Source: Acanthosoma haemorrhoidale (lineage: Eukaryota > Arthropoda > Insecta > Hemiptera > Acanthosomatidae). Taken from it: 64,000 nt of DNA. A model generated the notes under the pieces. It worked only from the letters and a program-made list of their open reading frames with translations. It did not search any database and had not been told where the DNA came from. How positions within the stretch are numbered: position 1 is the first letter of the stretch; the number at the start of each line of letters is the position of its first letter. Below, one piece after another: positions 23,601-34,709 of the stretch. The position numbers and the translations under genes are program-made. Location: the NCBI GenBank assembly GCA_930367205.1, contig OV884012.1:153031405-153095404 (forward strand), written 5' to 3'.

Positions 23601-26600
23601 ATGCACAAATTTATAATCGGGAGAATTTTTGGGAAAGATACGAATAAGAACGACATATAAACCCTTTTTCTATTCAAAACTACTAGTTAATTAAATTTAT
23701 TAACTCCTTGAACACTTTCTATAACAAAATAATACTAATTGAATAATAGAATAATAATTGAATAACATAATAATAATTGAATACTAATTTAATGATTGGA
23801 TAATAATTGAAATCTCCACAACGAACTAAGCTCCACAGTGATTAATGTCCCACCCACCAATTGAATTTGTAAAAGTTACCTTGAATAAAGTCCGGTATCC
23901 GTCTATCGTTCATCTTTTTGGATCACTAACAATTTTCTAACACCACTCACTCCTACAGACTCTCTAGCTCACACAACCTTTCCTTCCACTTTTTCCACAC
24001 ACTCTGACTCCTCCTTATCCCAATTCTTCTCAAGAGGGGATTTCCTTCTGCCAGTTCTCTCTTGTTATTGGTCAAGGGGCGTGATCGATCTCAGAGCGGG
24101 GGAGCTGTTCCTCCAATCCCCTTTAGTTGCATGGGTTGTTATATTTTATTCCTAGAATCCCGATGTGAAATCCACGTGTTTGTTGTCTTCTCCTCTCAGT
24201 TTTCAAGGAAGTGCAAGCACCAGTCGGCGCCGGTAATCTAATACCTCCTAAGCGTTGCGGGATAGTCTATACTAAATGCTCTTTTGTTACACAAGATTTC
24301 TGAATTCATAAAGACTTTTACAAAAAAAAAAAAAAAATTAGTTAAGAACAATGTATATAAATAAGACTTCAGTTTCAACCAAAAGTGAAGACAAGTTTTA
24401 TGAAAAACCAATACAATTATTTTAGATGTAAGATAAAAAATTTACTATTTGAACTATCTCTTAAATAATCACGTTGGTTTTAAAAAACTAATTATTTAAG
24501 GGACCACAGCACAAGTAGCTTAGCTCCCCACACTCAAGGTCACGCTCCATCCCCTTCTGCTTCGTAGTGGAAGGCTTAAGATATTAGCAGCTTGGAAGAA
24601 ATTGAAACTAAAGCTGACAATTAAAAGGACATAAAAATGAAAGATAGAATTGAATGAGTACTAATGCGAGGGCAGCTACCAGTTATACAAACTGTAGCGT
24701 CTCTTCAACATTTACAAAAATTAAAATCACATACTATCGTTCATGATAATGAGCTCTTCTTCTTCCTTAATCTGTGGTATTTCCTCTAGAATAGACACAA
24801 AAAAGGAATATTTATTAGGACAATAGCACTTTTGCAATATTATAATGCGCTGTTATGGTTCAGAGCTTAGTGTAACTGGTTCATGGTATGAACTTTCTGG
24901 GTTGTAATCTCTAGATATGAATCTGAACTTTGTTTAGAAGTGAAGTAGCTCCTGGTAGAAAAGCCTGCCTGTCATGTCATCAATGAAAGTGTATAATAAT
25001 TTAAAACACCCAAAACCTGTCAATAACATCTAGCGGGTCATTGTTTATGGGTTTGATAAATTAAGGTTCGTGGGGAAAAACGATTAATGTCACTTTTTTG
25101 TGAAAATAAGATAGTAATGGAATCGTGGCTTGTTCCCAAACGAATCAAAGCAGGAATGGATTTTGATAAGATATATCATAGGTCACCCAAAAATGAAGGG
25201 ATAAGAAAACGTATAACGGACAATGTATTATGTCATAATATGAATTATAGGTGCATGATTTTGGGAGTTTAATTTAATGGTTGCTATCTCAAGTCTAGGA
25301 TTTCATAGGTTTTTAACTTTAGTTAGCATACATGCTGCTGTTACCATCATAAGGGTTGTCTTCATTGTGTCTGTGATCACGTATTATTTGACTTTCTTTT
25401 TCACTGAAAGTTATCAGCATGCACTGCTGCATCTTCAAAGACATGTTTACATGAATTTTCCTGTTTATTTCTAGTTCTGATTTGCACATAGGGTTCATAA
25501 TAGATGTCTGGTTCATCTCGATTTTTTTTTTTATCTGTCTATGCTATCTTTGTTGATTCTTGAATGATACGCCTATTAACTACAAACAATGACATCAAGA
25601 AGTTCTCCATTACTAAATTAGAAACAGAAAAAAAAAAAGTTCTAATCTGATTTCAGGTGATTTATTATGAATGAGGAGAAATCAAGCTTTACAGAGGTGG
25701 TAACAATTTTGGATTTGGAGAAAACTTAGACAAGTTTTGAAAGGTAATAAAGGTTTTTGAGTGGAATAAAAGACATTAACAAAAAATGTTTACTTTACCG
25801 GCAAATTTAGCTAAAACGTTTTTATGTTTTGACTGCCACAAAAAACGCAACCCTCCCCCTTAAGGGGAAAAAGCTGGTCAATTAATAAAGTATGATATAA
25901 AATTATTTCACTAAAATATTACAATTACAATTTTAGCTCACCACAGCAGGATTGGAATACTTCATCTGGGTGCTCAAGCTCGACTTGAACCTCAGAAGAT
26001 GTAACATTAATAAATAATTATTAATAGAAGGCATTGAAGAATTGAAAATTAAGACTAATGAAAAAGAGAAGACCATACTTTAAGCAGATTTATAGCGCGA
26101 CTAAGAGAAGTCAAGGCATTTCTAGATAAAACGTATATTTTCTTGCTACAGTCAAGATGACAACCAACTCAGCTGTGCAGTCGCTACATATTGATAGATG
26201 GATAGATAATAACATAGTTCAGGCCTGGTTTCTGGACCACATACCCCAACCGTTTATGAGGCATCAGTGTAGACAAACAGCAAATTTGGGTTTTCGATAT
26301 AATTTTATGTATTCTACATAAAACATCATTTACAAGCAAATAACACTTTTTATAAATGTTATAATTTACTAATTAATAATTTTTATGTTTCATTATGTAT
26401 AATAGGTGTCCATTCGAAACTCCCTTTCACTTACCAATATCATTACACAATCCACTTCACCAGTACCACAGTTTAAGTACATTCGGACCTTTCCCAACCC
26501 TAAGAATATAAACAAAGTCACTTTAGCTACGACTCGTACAATTTAAAGAATATGCCCTTTTATATCTAAATTAGGTACATTAGATCGGTAAATATCTTTG

Positions 26601-29600
26601 AATAGTTTTTTTTAACTCTCGAAGGATTACTGACCTGATGTTGAAGACAAAGGGCTTTATGCCTGGCTGTTCTTTAATTTTGGCTGAAAGTGACATTTCT
26701 GTAATGCAATATCATGTATAGAATTCATCATAAACCAGTATTTATGAACATATTAAATTAAATACAATTCAGTATTCACAGGGGTTAGGTTACAGAAAAA
26801 TACCAGTGAATACAAAGATCAATAAAAAATATTGTGGTTAATAAAAAAATCATTAAAATTAATTAAATTTTAATAAAATAAATAATAAGTTAAGAAGATT
26901 TAATTTAAATTACAGATCTGGTAGATCTATCAACATAATATACTTGATAGGGTATCAGATTGGCCTTTGTCATGATCCCGGTGAGGACAAATCTATTTAA
27001 GGGACCTAACAACCCTGCCCAAGTGAGCTCTTGATTTCTCCACCATAGTAATTAAGAGAGAATTACACACCTGTATAATGACTATCCTTATGAATTTATT
27101 CTTACTATATCATTACATCCGATCTACACTCTGACAATCTCAGATGGCCAGTTGTTCCGAGGTTATGATGCTTCCAGTATTAGGATTCAAAGGAAAGTTC
27201 TACTACTGCCTATATTTTCTTTCATTAGAGTTCATTTATTTCATCTATTGAGCCCACAAAACCCTCACAAATATAAACTAAATTCTGAACAGCAAGTAAA
27301 GGTTTCTTATTTATACACATTTATTCAACTTTCACCAAAATTACAATTAAATATTGTAATGTTATTTTAAATTAAAAGTGTGAGAAAAAATTGGCGAGGC
27401 CAATTGGCCGTTAAAAGGAACTGCATTATGACGCGAGATAAGCGGCGGAAGAAGGTGAATTGGCGACAGATGGGTAGAGATGCAAAAAGAGAGGAGAGGA
27501 GGAGTTTGTTCATAGTTACAGGAGTGGAGAGAGGTTGATAGACATGATTGGACAGTTGTGGGGAGATGTAATAAAGAAGAAGCAGTGAATTTTAGAATTG
27601 TTGTGAGAAGAGAGATGGTGATGAGGATTTGGTTCAGTTTGTGGATGGCCAAATATATTTGAAGTGAGGGGCCTTACACTTTGTATTTTCTTGCACGTGC
27701 CGAACCTCATATTTCTTCGTATTACCTCATAGCACCACATGTCAGCATAGAAACTCATACATCATATGTCCGGAGGCTACGGGAGAATTGGGCAATATTG
27801 TATTTGGAGCATCAAGATTACAAAACTCAACGCTTGGACGAAGCAAGACCAGCATTCGACGGAAAATTAGAAACAACTCAAAAACTGTAAATGTATTAAA
27901 TGTTTAATTTTTATTTCTTGCAAGTAAATGTTTGGTTGTCAGGAACCTCACCTGAGATATAAAGAATAAATTAGAAGTGAAATTAATTTTTGTTTCATCA
28001 CAACCAAGATTATACGTTTATAATTTACATTTGCCTTACCATTTATACAACAATGTTCTTCAACAAACGACATATCCTCCATACCATCATCAGAGGCTGT
28101 AACAATCAATGGCAGATCAATCCCACTTATAATGACTTAAGACATATATTTTTATTTAAAAAACACTTACAAAATGATTCGTTTTCAACTACCTCTTGTT
28201 TAATGTATATGAATGACTCATTCAAGCCTGGAAAAAAAACAAATAAAAAACATAAAGCAATTTTCAATGTACTACTGTTGGTGTTAGTAGGCCAACAAAT
28301 ATTTGTACCTGGGAGCTGAGAAAAAAAAAAGTTTAACACTGCTGTATTTGTCTGTGTGTAACAAGATTATTAACCATCATACAATTTCTTTTTTTACATA
28401 GAAGAGTTGATCAGTCCACTATTTATTTACAAATTATTTTAATATGTAATGAGCATACTATAACTAGCTGTAAAATAATTTATTTTTCTAAGTAGGTGCA
28501 TGAAATCAGATGTTTTCCTAATTCGATCTTATAAGGACAAAAATGTTCGCATTCATGAGAAAAGAAACACATATAATGTAAATTTTATGAAATGAACTAT
28601 TTAAATAAGTCATATGGATATGTATTACCATAAAAAAATAAAAATAGTGAATTTCTAGTGCATCTTCCCCTGAATTGTCTCCTATACCTACATATTTTAG
28701 AATAATTTGGGAACAAATAATGGAACGATAAAGCAAATTAGATGAAAATATTTTCTAAGCAAGAATCAAATTTAATTTTTGTTATTAGCAACCCAAAAAA
28801 ACCAATGAATATAAATTTTAGAAAAAATACAAAAATTAGATTTTTGGATCAAAATTTTCATATCCTTTGTTTTTTGTTTGAAAGCAAAGTGCTATTTGCT
28901 CCCTACATAAGAGGAAGATTCCTCCTAATGCACGATAATGTCTCATCACATAGAGCATAGTTTGTGAAAGAGTTCCTCGAGGTCGTTTGTAGCCACACAC
29001 GTAACATGTTTGGATCCAGCTCATGCGAGTGTGCAACGCAGTGACTCCATACCACTGACTCTCAGAGTGTCGCAAACAGCTTATCGATTGGTGTGGCAAC
29101 CTGACACGGGATTTCATTCAGAACCTCATCCATAGCATGCAAAGGTGATTAATTATATCACGGCTTTTCATGCAAGAGGTGGAAACACAAAATACTTAAC
29201 TCATTTTGAATCTGTATGGAATTGAATTATTGTTTACATTTTGTGATTATTAATTTTTTTTTATAAGTCATTTCTTAATGTTCTTTTAATCACTGAAATA
29301 ACAGTCATAATACTTTTTTACAACTTAGTAAAATCAAACCCAATATTTTACAAGTTTAGTTCAATCACAGTTACATGATTATGCACAATGTGCTTGGAAG
29401 TATCGTAGTCATTGTATATAAAATAAATGCAATCAATTATTCCAACAGTGTTTTCTGTTTATTAATACATAAACATGTACCTCGGAGGTGTAAAACCTCC
29501 ATATAACATTTACAGAAGAGCAGTTTGAACAGGCTTTAGTTCCTCAACTATTTATAAATAATCAAATATAATATAATAAAAATATAGTCAATTCTCTCTC

Positions 29601-30937
29601 TCTCTCTCTCTATACATATATATATACATATGTATATAGTCGAGATATCATTATATTTATCACCCGATGTATGGAGTTATTATTTTTGGTTTACTATTAA
29701 AGTTGTACAGTCTTAACAGTGCATATGAATTATTTAAATGCACTGAGCTCATTTAGAATTCAACTGATAACTAATGCCATTCGGATTTAAAATGTTAATG
29801 TATGTAAGAGTTAAATGTATCGTTAATATTTTGTGATTTTTGATTTTCTTCTAAATTACATTTTCGTTTAAATAATTCTTTGATCAGTGCTCTTTTAGTC
29901 ACTAAAACTCTCATTTAAATTAAATAGGTCAAAGATACTTATATTATAGAATTCCAGGGTGGTGAGTTAATTTTTTTTCTACCTGTGTATAAGTATTCCA
30001 TGTAAAAATATATTTTTACTTCTTCAATTTCCATTTTCCTGCCCCTGAAGTGATACATTAGAAAGAGTTTTTCAATTGCAAAAGATTTTCGGACAAGTGC
30101 TATTGTGATTGAATGTGAAACTCAATAACTAGGAATGTAACCATAGTTATAAAACTTTGTATCACAAACTGATTGCATTATAGCATATTATTGTTGCAAG
30201 GAATAAAATGTTTTCTTAAACATCCTGAATCTAAGCTTATGTCCTCCTTTGCACAGTAAAATAGTCGGTCACCTAGGGATAAAACAACAGCTAGTCTTTC
30301 TTTGGGAATAGTTTTATTTTAAAAATTGAAGGCCATGATGTTTCCTCTGTACAAAGAGTAGAAATATAACAATGGCTATCTCTTTTTATGAGAAATCCGT
30401 ACAAGCATTTAAGAAAAAAAAAACCAGGCAGGTTACAAAAACTGTCAGATCTTATCAGATTATCAACTGTAGAATTTGTCTCATTACTCACATATAGATA
30501 AAGCCCTTTTTATCCACAAGAAAAAACAATTAATTGAAGCACTATAGGAATTTGGTTGAAATCTGAACAAGTGTAACTTAACATGACAGACAATGCATAT
30601 ATGACAAGAAAATGATATTTCCACAATAACGGACTTTTTACTTTTGGTTAAAGTCCATCGAATTCAACCAAAATTAGTTCAGCTACATGTAATAAAATAA
30701 AAGAAAATCATCACTAAGACATATTCCCCTGGCGGTGACATTATTGATCTTAAGACAATTAGCTATTTAATAAAGAATAGTAGATTCAATACCTGTTCCT
30801 TCCATCCTAAATAAATTTAAGAGAACAAACTGTTTGACAGATTGACAGTTAGCTTGCAGATGACTGCATCGAGGTAGACAAGAAGCACTTACAGCGCACA
30901 CTAACTGTTTGGGTGGATGAGGCTACTTATACTTACA
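19667..30937 (-). CDS. Zinc-finger gene B with mini-exon N-terminus
   Basis: Predicted multi-exon nuclear C2H2 zinc-finger protein. Exons in transcript order: 5' UTR donor at 30937 (alternative at 31196), 30793-30806, 28171-28227, 28040-28096, 26635-26698, 24735-24785, 22712-22762, 21888-21938, 21610-21660, 19667-20670. All but one are phase 1-1. The exception, 26635-26698, has lost 5 nt compared with its paralogues (64 instead of 69 nt) and would shift the frame, so it must be skipped for an intact protein of about 444 residues. The first mini-exon ends in T, which makes a stop codon if joined to exons beginning AA, AG or GA; it is only safe when joined to 28040-28096. Mini-exons carry IKQE, IKEE and IKDE motifs. 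Introns contain a solo LTR (23489-24291), Jockey and Tc1 pieces. Target DNA is unknown. Functional status uncertain. Confidence 0.75.
20680..21600. other. Last intron of gene B
   Basis: Intron sequence alignable through most of its length with 37565-38490 (gene C), 60075-61000 (gene D) and 5120-5960 (copy 0). No independent gene. Confidence 0.6.
21610..21660 (-). CDS. Mini-exon RATL (gene B)
   Basis: 51 nt between ttttcag and gtgagc; phase 1-1. RATLIKEEEELIMSDE: IKEE, acidic run, then hydrophobic LIM followed by SDE. Confidence 0.75.
21888..21938 (-). CDS. Mini-exon KMSH (gene B)
   Basis: 51 nt between taccag and gtgagt; phase 1-1. KMSHIKDEKDMIITDE: IKDE, then MII and acidic TDE. Confidence 0.75.
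22075..22260 (+). repeat. Repeat with ORF-like segment, copy 1 of 3
   Basis: Near-identical to 38935-39150 and 61195-61400. The plus strand reads PGQGVCGFWNSTYLGWG and so on; this copy is frameshifted after 22150, the other two stay open for 73-81 codons. All three lie in the equivalent intron of genes B, C and D. Identity unknown. Confidence 0.6.
22540..23440 (+). pseudogene. Decayed Jockey-like RT with exon cassette inside
   Basis: Parallel to 39345-40130 and 62030-62770. The piece near 23100-23290 reads, across several frames, as a degraded reverse transcriptase (a GDDT-like catalytic remnant near 23160-23170, then SSP..SRE.. and a THILNTVN-type stretch). Between 22664 and about 22808 it is interrupted by a mini-exon with its flanks, which the other copies lack at this point. 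Confidence 0.6.
22712..22762 (-). CDS. Mini-exon KGTL (gene B only)
   Basis: 51 nt between ttttcag and gtgagc; phase 1-1. KGTLIKEEEELIISDE. With its flanks it is a copy of the RATL/KATL exon region placed inside the Jockey-like repeat; genes C and D have no exon here. Confidence 0.75.
23489..24291. mobile_element. Solo LTR, 803 bp, 4-bp target duplication
   Basis: Starts TGTAAC and ends GTTACA (6-bp inverted ends, TG...CA), flanked on both sides by CAAG (23485-23488 and 24292-24295). The paralogous places at 40165-40175 and 41665-41675 read straight through (tatacaagatttctg or gatacaagatttctg), giving empty sites with a single CAAG. A 4-bp duplication fits gypsy- or BEL-type integrase. No internal region, so a recombined solo LTR. 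Confidence 0.9.
24735..24785 (-). CDS. Mini-exon EIPQ (gene B)
   Basis: 51 nt between ttctag and gtatgt; phase 1-1. EIPQIKEEEELIIMND: IKEE followed by LIIM. Confidence 0.75.
24790..26630. other. Intron of gene B
   Basis: AT-rich, nothing recognised between the EIPQ and MSLS exons apart from family sequence near 24800-25260, which resembles 40690-41110 and 63490-63910. Confidence 0.5.
26635..26698 (-). CDS. Mini-exon MSLS (gene B), 5-nt deletion
   Basis: 64 nt between ttacag and gtcagt. Corresponds to the 69-nt MPVSAK exon of A, C and E but lacks 5 nt in the MKLDP region, so its inclusion shifts the frame. Its motif is also altered (IKEQ instead of IKEE). Confidence 0.65.
27660..27892 (+). 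repeat. Coding-like repeat fragment, related to 61615-61830
   Basis: 69 open codons (LARAEPHISSYYLIAPHVSI and YVRRLRENWAILYLEHQDYK). The copy at 61615-61830 keeps related sense in scattered frames (NHKAQYL, VFEGKFVNN). Probably a transposon remnant of unknown class. Confidence 0.4.
28040..28096 (-). CDS. Mini-exon SDDG (gene B)
   Basis: 57 nt between ttacag and gtaagg; phase 1-1. SDDGMEDMSFVEEHCCIN, acidic. Confidence 0.7.
28171..28227 (-). CDS. Mini-exon LNESF (gene B)
   Basis: 57 nt between tttccag and gtaagt; phase 1-1. LNESFIYIKQEVVENESF with IKQE. Ends in T, which limits safe splice partners. Confidence 0.75.
28905..29225 (+). pseudogene. Tc1-like transposase C-terminal remnant
   Basis: Plus strand: LLMHDNVSSHRA with the second catalytic Asp context (HDN), then across frames VKEFLEV, DPAHAS, and in frame again FHARGGNTKYLTHFESVWN before a stop. 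This is the end of a Tc1-type DDE transposase. The first Asp and the Glu are not intact. It lies in the second intron of gene B, between the start exon and the LNESF exon. Confidence 0.75.
29230..30790. other. First coding intron of gene B
   Basis: AT-rich intron, recognisably related to 43860-45470 in gene C. Contains a (TC)n(TA)n microsatellite at 29594-29640 and part of the element forming the hairpin at 51051. No gene. Confidence 0.5.
29594..29640. repeat. TC/TA microsatellite
   Basis: Run of tc dinucleotides followed by alternating at/ac steps. Confidence 0.85.
30793..30806 (-). CDS. Start micro-exon MEGT (gene B)
   Basis: 14 nt: G ATG GAA GGA ACA G between atttag and gtattg on the minus strand. 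Ends after 1 nt of a codon, matching all later acceptors. The same structure is at 45480-45493. Confidence 0.7.
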
Positions 30938-31389
30938 AGAGGCTACTCTACCGACCTCTACTGCTAAAGAAACGAGTTGAAGAGTTTGTAGTTTAAAATA
31001 AACTTCGGCCGATGAAAAAGATGGCAAATCACGGGTGGCTAATTTTCTTTTTGATTATTATTATGAATATTATGTTTCAATATATATTTCATTTTTGGTT
31101 ACTGGTAGGTTGCCTATTCAATTTATGAACTACACTGTTATATACAGTACTTAGAGCGAACACTAACTGTTTTGGTGAAATCACTTAACACTTACCAGAG
31201 GCTACTCTACCGACCTCTACTGCCAAACAAACGAGTTGAAGAGTTTGTAGTTGAAAATAAACTTCGGCCGATGAAAAAGATGGCAAATCACGGGTGGCCA
31301 ATTTTCTTTTTGTTTATTATTATGAATATTATGTTTAAATATATATTCCATTTTTGGTTACTGGTAGGTTACCTATTCAAATTATGAAG
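30905..31389 (-). promoter_or_regulatory. Tandemly duplicated 5' UTR/promoter of gene B
   Basis: Two copies with a period of about 259 bp (30905-31129 and 31166-31389), both containing the conserved cctctactgc(t/c)aa sequence and a minus-strand splice donor (30937: ctctt|gtaagt; 31196: ctctg|gtaagt). The corresponding donor in gene C is at 45614. Gene B may therefore have two alternative first exons. Confidence 0.6.
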
Positions 31390-31499
31390 CACACTTTTAT
31401 ACTGCCCACAATTTTTAACCTTTGATTTAATATTAAGTTTAATTTAATTTCCTTATGGCTCGAAGTGGGCCGCATTAACCTATAATCTTCTGCGTCGAG

Positions 31500-32960
31500 A
31501 GAAATGGCAGCACAGCCAAACTATGGGCTCAGTATTACTGGATGATTAATTTGATAAAACACTTAGTTGAAGCAGAAAGGATGGACAATTGCAATGGGGA
31601 GAACTTTTGATATCGTACATATCCGACGTAAAGATGCCGTGGTTTCTCTGGCACCATTTGCTAACCACATTAACATAAGCAAAGGAAAAGTAACTCTGGA
31701 TCCACTCATGCTTTTCTAAACATTCTGATGATGATCTGAAAATTACTTTGAGTATGAACTTGCTCCCTTTCCATTCTTAGTTTTCTTAGAGGAAACCATT
31801 CGAAAGTGGGGAAAGTACACATTTTACTCTGCTATCAAGCCCTTGCCAAGTGACACAGAAATGAGGAAGAGCAAATTTCATGTGGTAGATAGAGGCTACA
31901 TCCTACACAGAGTTCTCTGGAATCGGATCAAATGTTTATCAGTTATTTTTAAGACATATGTCACCTACATAGAGCGACATCATAGCCAAATTGATGTAGA
32001 AGTATTCTATGGTTACCCCACTGAAGAAAATAAATAAAGCACAGAAAAAGCTCGTCGTTTCAGGCTGCAATACAGTGTTTCCGCAGTTGCCAAGGGATAA
32101 ATTGTTAACGAGTGAAAAAACAAACCACTCTTCATTTCATTGATTCAGTAGGAATCTACCAAGCACGAATGGGCACAAAACTGGCAACACAAGATATAGA
32201 TGTGTTAATTGTGAAAACTGCCATTTCGTTGTTTATCGAACAGAATTCTGTTGATGTTATTGGAGAAGACATTGATCTTTTAGTTTTGGTGACGGTTTTA
32301 GCACCAGACAATGTGTGATTTTGCAAATTTGGAAGGGGTAACATAAGAGATGCGTTGTGCTCCAAAACATCTTTTAAACACGAATGTTTTATGAAAAACA
32401 TTCGATTTCTCTATGCAATAAGCGTTTGCGATACCTTTTTTTTTTTTTTTTTATTTTTTTTTTTTACCCCTTCCTGGGCTTTCGCCCACACGGGGATGCG
32501 TTTGCGATACCACCTCCACTCTGTTTGGATAGGGAAAATTAAGTTTTCTACCACACTTGAGAGCGTTATAAAAGTTTTGCCATTTTCAACGATCCATATG
32601 CAAAAAAAGAGAAACAATCGCGAAGGCCACTACAATATTCTTTGTGGAGGTGACTTGATCACCTCTACAGACGATTCACGGTAACTTCGTTTGGTAAAGC
32701 TGCTACAACCACCAAATTCGATTCGGTTCAATATCATGCATATAGAATTTATCTGCAAGTTCAAACGTACGAAAAAGCTGATGGAGAGTTTACTGGTATA
32801 GGTAGCGTGCTCCGGGGTGGATTCTCGAGAATGCTTGTGTCCACACCCTTTTATCTTTGAAGCAGCTCAAGGCGATTCTTCACTGGTATCAGGAAAACCG
32901 AGCACCAGGGGACACAAAAGCTTCTATGGAAACAGACGCCGAGTCAATACTAGTAGAGAG
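31500..32960 (+). pseudogene. Remnant of multi-copy PIN-like nuclease gene
   Basis: Plus-strand remnant with frameshifts. Open parts: 31843-32037 (DRGYILHRVLWNRIKCLS, IERHHSQIDVEVFYGYPTEE) and 32112-32318 (DIDVLIVKTAISLF, VIGEDIDLLVLVTVLAPDN), then ECFMKNI and FLYAISVCDT. The GEDIDLLVLV acidic-hydrophobic core is what one expects of a PIN/FEN-like metal-binding nuclease fold. Insect genomes hold many copies of a related gene (from memory of the family, not searched). Interrupted by a retroposed insert at 32436. Confidence 0.45.
32422..32511 (-). mobile_element. 62-bp poly(A)-tailed retroposed insert with TSD
   Basis: The 14-bp gcgtttgcgatacc is duplicated at 32422-32435 and 32498-32511 and flanks a 62-bp insert (32436-32497). 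On the minus strand the insert is a short GC-rich stem-like 3' end (ccccgtgtgggcgaaagccc) followed by an A-rich tail. Classic product of target-primed reverse transcription, severely 5'-truncated. Confidence 0.9.
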
Positions 32961-33019
32961 TAAAGCTGCATATTTTATAGTTTTTTTTATTTTTTCAAAA
33001 CTTTGAGAATCTGTTGACA

Positions 33020-33945
33020 TTTCATATTATTTACTGAGTGCTACAATGCTTTGCTTTTCATCATTCAAAAGCTCTAGCGTGAGAGGTCCAACACGACCCT
33101 CGTTTGAACCGCAGGTGCTCGTTCCCGTGGACCAAGTCCCTGGTCCTAAAGGAACACCCGCCGAGCCATGGGTTCTAACCTCATCTATGAGAGCAGGCGG
33201 AAGATATTTCCCTTTTTCTCTGAAGGATAATTGAGCAAGAGCCAAGGAGGATACCCAACTTGGTGCCTGGAATATAAGATGGACCAGTAAAGGTTGGATG
33301 ATATCATCCACTTCGTAACAAGTTAATTATAGACAAAAGAAAAATTTGCTCCTGAGTCAAAATATTGCTTTGTTGTGATAAAAGATATCTATGCCTAGTA
33401 ACGCAAGCAGGGCTTAATGTAAACAATATAAGATGAAAACAACTTTCTCTGAATCAAAGGAAGTCTCACCACTCTGGGATCCGTAACGGACAATAGTGAA
33501 TAATTAACAGATAATTATAAAAATAAATAACAGTTATATTTGAATAATAAAAAATTATGTAAATTTTAGTTTTATAGTACATGAAAACATAAAGAAAAGA
33601 AAGTCGAGAATACGGGAGTACGTCATTCACTCAAGGATAGGCGTGATTTGACCTTTCCCTCTCTCTTTAAACGCCACCAAATCTGCTGTCAGCTCACTCC
33701 CATTGGCCAAAGGAGAGGTCACGTGTTCAAGGAATTTTAAATTTATTAAAATAAAAATTACAGACGATAATTAGTTAGAAATCCAAAATCCAGGGCATGT
33801 TTTACTTTTTTTATTGCATATTTTAATGAATCTTTTTCTGCATAATTATAATATTTTATTTATTTTCTTACAATCATTCATCAAAATTTAATATCCATCG
33901 TCCTTATGTATTTCATAAGAAAGATAATAGCTTATACAATAGCAC
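33020..33945. other. Unassigned; GC-richer start
   Basis: 33045-33240 is GC-richer with short open stretches on both strands (QVLVPVDQVPGPKGTPAEPW on plus), perhaps the tail of the element before it. The rest is AT-rich without recognised features. Confidence 0.35.
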
Positions 33946-33949
33946 TAGC

Positions 33950-34330
33950 TTTTATAGCCAAAATTAGAACAATGAGGTTTTCTTAATATATGATGCACCA
34001 ATAAATGGCTCTCTAAATTACCATCTGTCACTAGCTATAGTTACAATCAGAACAATAATAAGACTTTTATCAAGTATGATGGGTCATTATATGGTTCTTT
34101 AATGGATAAGCTCTTACAGCTACAATCAGAACACTGATAAGGGTGTTAGTTGTGATATACAATTGAATGCATATTTAAATCATCACTAGCTGTACTGATT
34201 TATAGTTGCAATGGAACTCTGATAAGGTTTTTTCCCAATATGATGGGCAATTATATGTTTCCTTAAATTACTAGCTTGCACAGTTTTATAGCTGCAGTGG
34301 AGCATTGATGATGAGCTATTATATACATCA
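33950..34330 (-). pseudogene. Decayed zinc-finger array of the same family
   Basis: Minus strand retains about four degraded fingers in different frames, the clearest being LHCSYKTVQASNLRKHIIAH followed by HIGKKPYQ; others have lost Cys or His residues. No neighbouring mini-exons found. A dead family copy between genes B and C. Confidence 0.75.
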
Positions 34331-34344
34331 TTAATTTATCTCCT

Positions 34345-34705
34345 GCCAGATTGCAAAAACAGTTACCGACGACGCTTCTTTTTACAGGAGCTTAGAAAGA
34401 AACTGGCTGTACCCATGATCCAGAAATGGATAAATAACTCTTGTGTCCGAAATGGGTTGCCAAAAGAACAGTTATTCAATGAAGCAAAAAAACCGTTCAT
34501 AATGACGTGGATTCTCTGGTTAGGAACTCGAACTAACAACTCTAGCCAATCAGTAGAAGAAGAGATTGAGGATGCTTCAGCCCAAGGAAAATTGACACCT
34601 AAGTCAACACCAAGTTTCATAGTTTCAAGAAATTCGTGGTGCACTAAGGAAGCACCACCAACCATTGCATGCAAAGAAATTTCTTTCTTTTTTTTTCTAA
34701 TATGA
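34345..34705 (+). pseudogene. Unrecognised ORF, possibly transposase tail
   Basis: 96 open codons from Met 34415 (KWINNSCVRNGLPKEQLFNE, KPFIMTWILWLGTRTNN); upstream the same frame reads SYRRRFFLQELRKKLAVP. The RRRFFLQEL...KLAVP piece faintly recalls the late core of piggyBac-type transposases, but I cannot confirm this. Confidence 0.25.
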
Positions 34706-34709
34706 AGAT

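Noticed and set aside
32436..32470. Poly-T stretch as a transcript end of a minus-strand gene
   Set aside because: It is bounded by a perfect 14-bp duplication and is the tail of a small retroposed insert.
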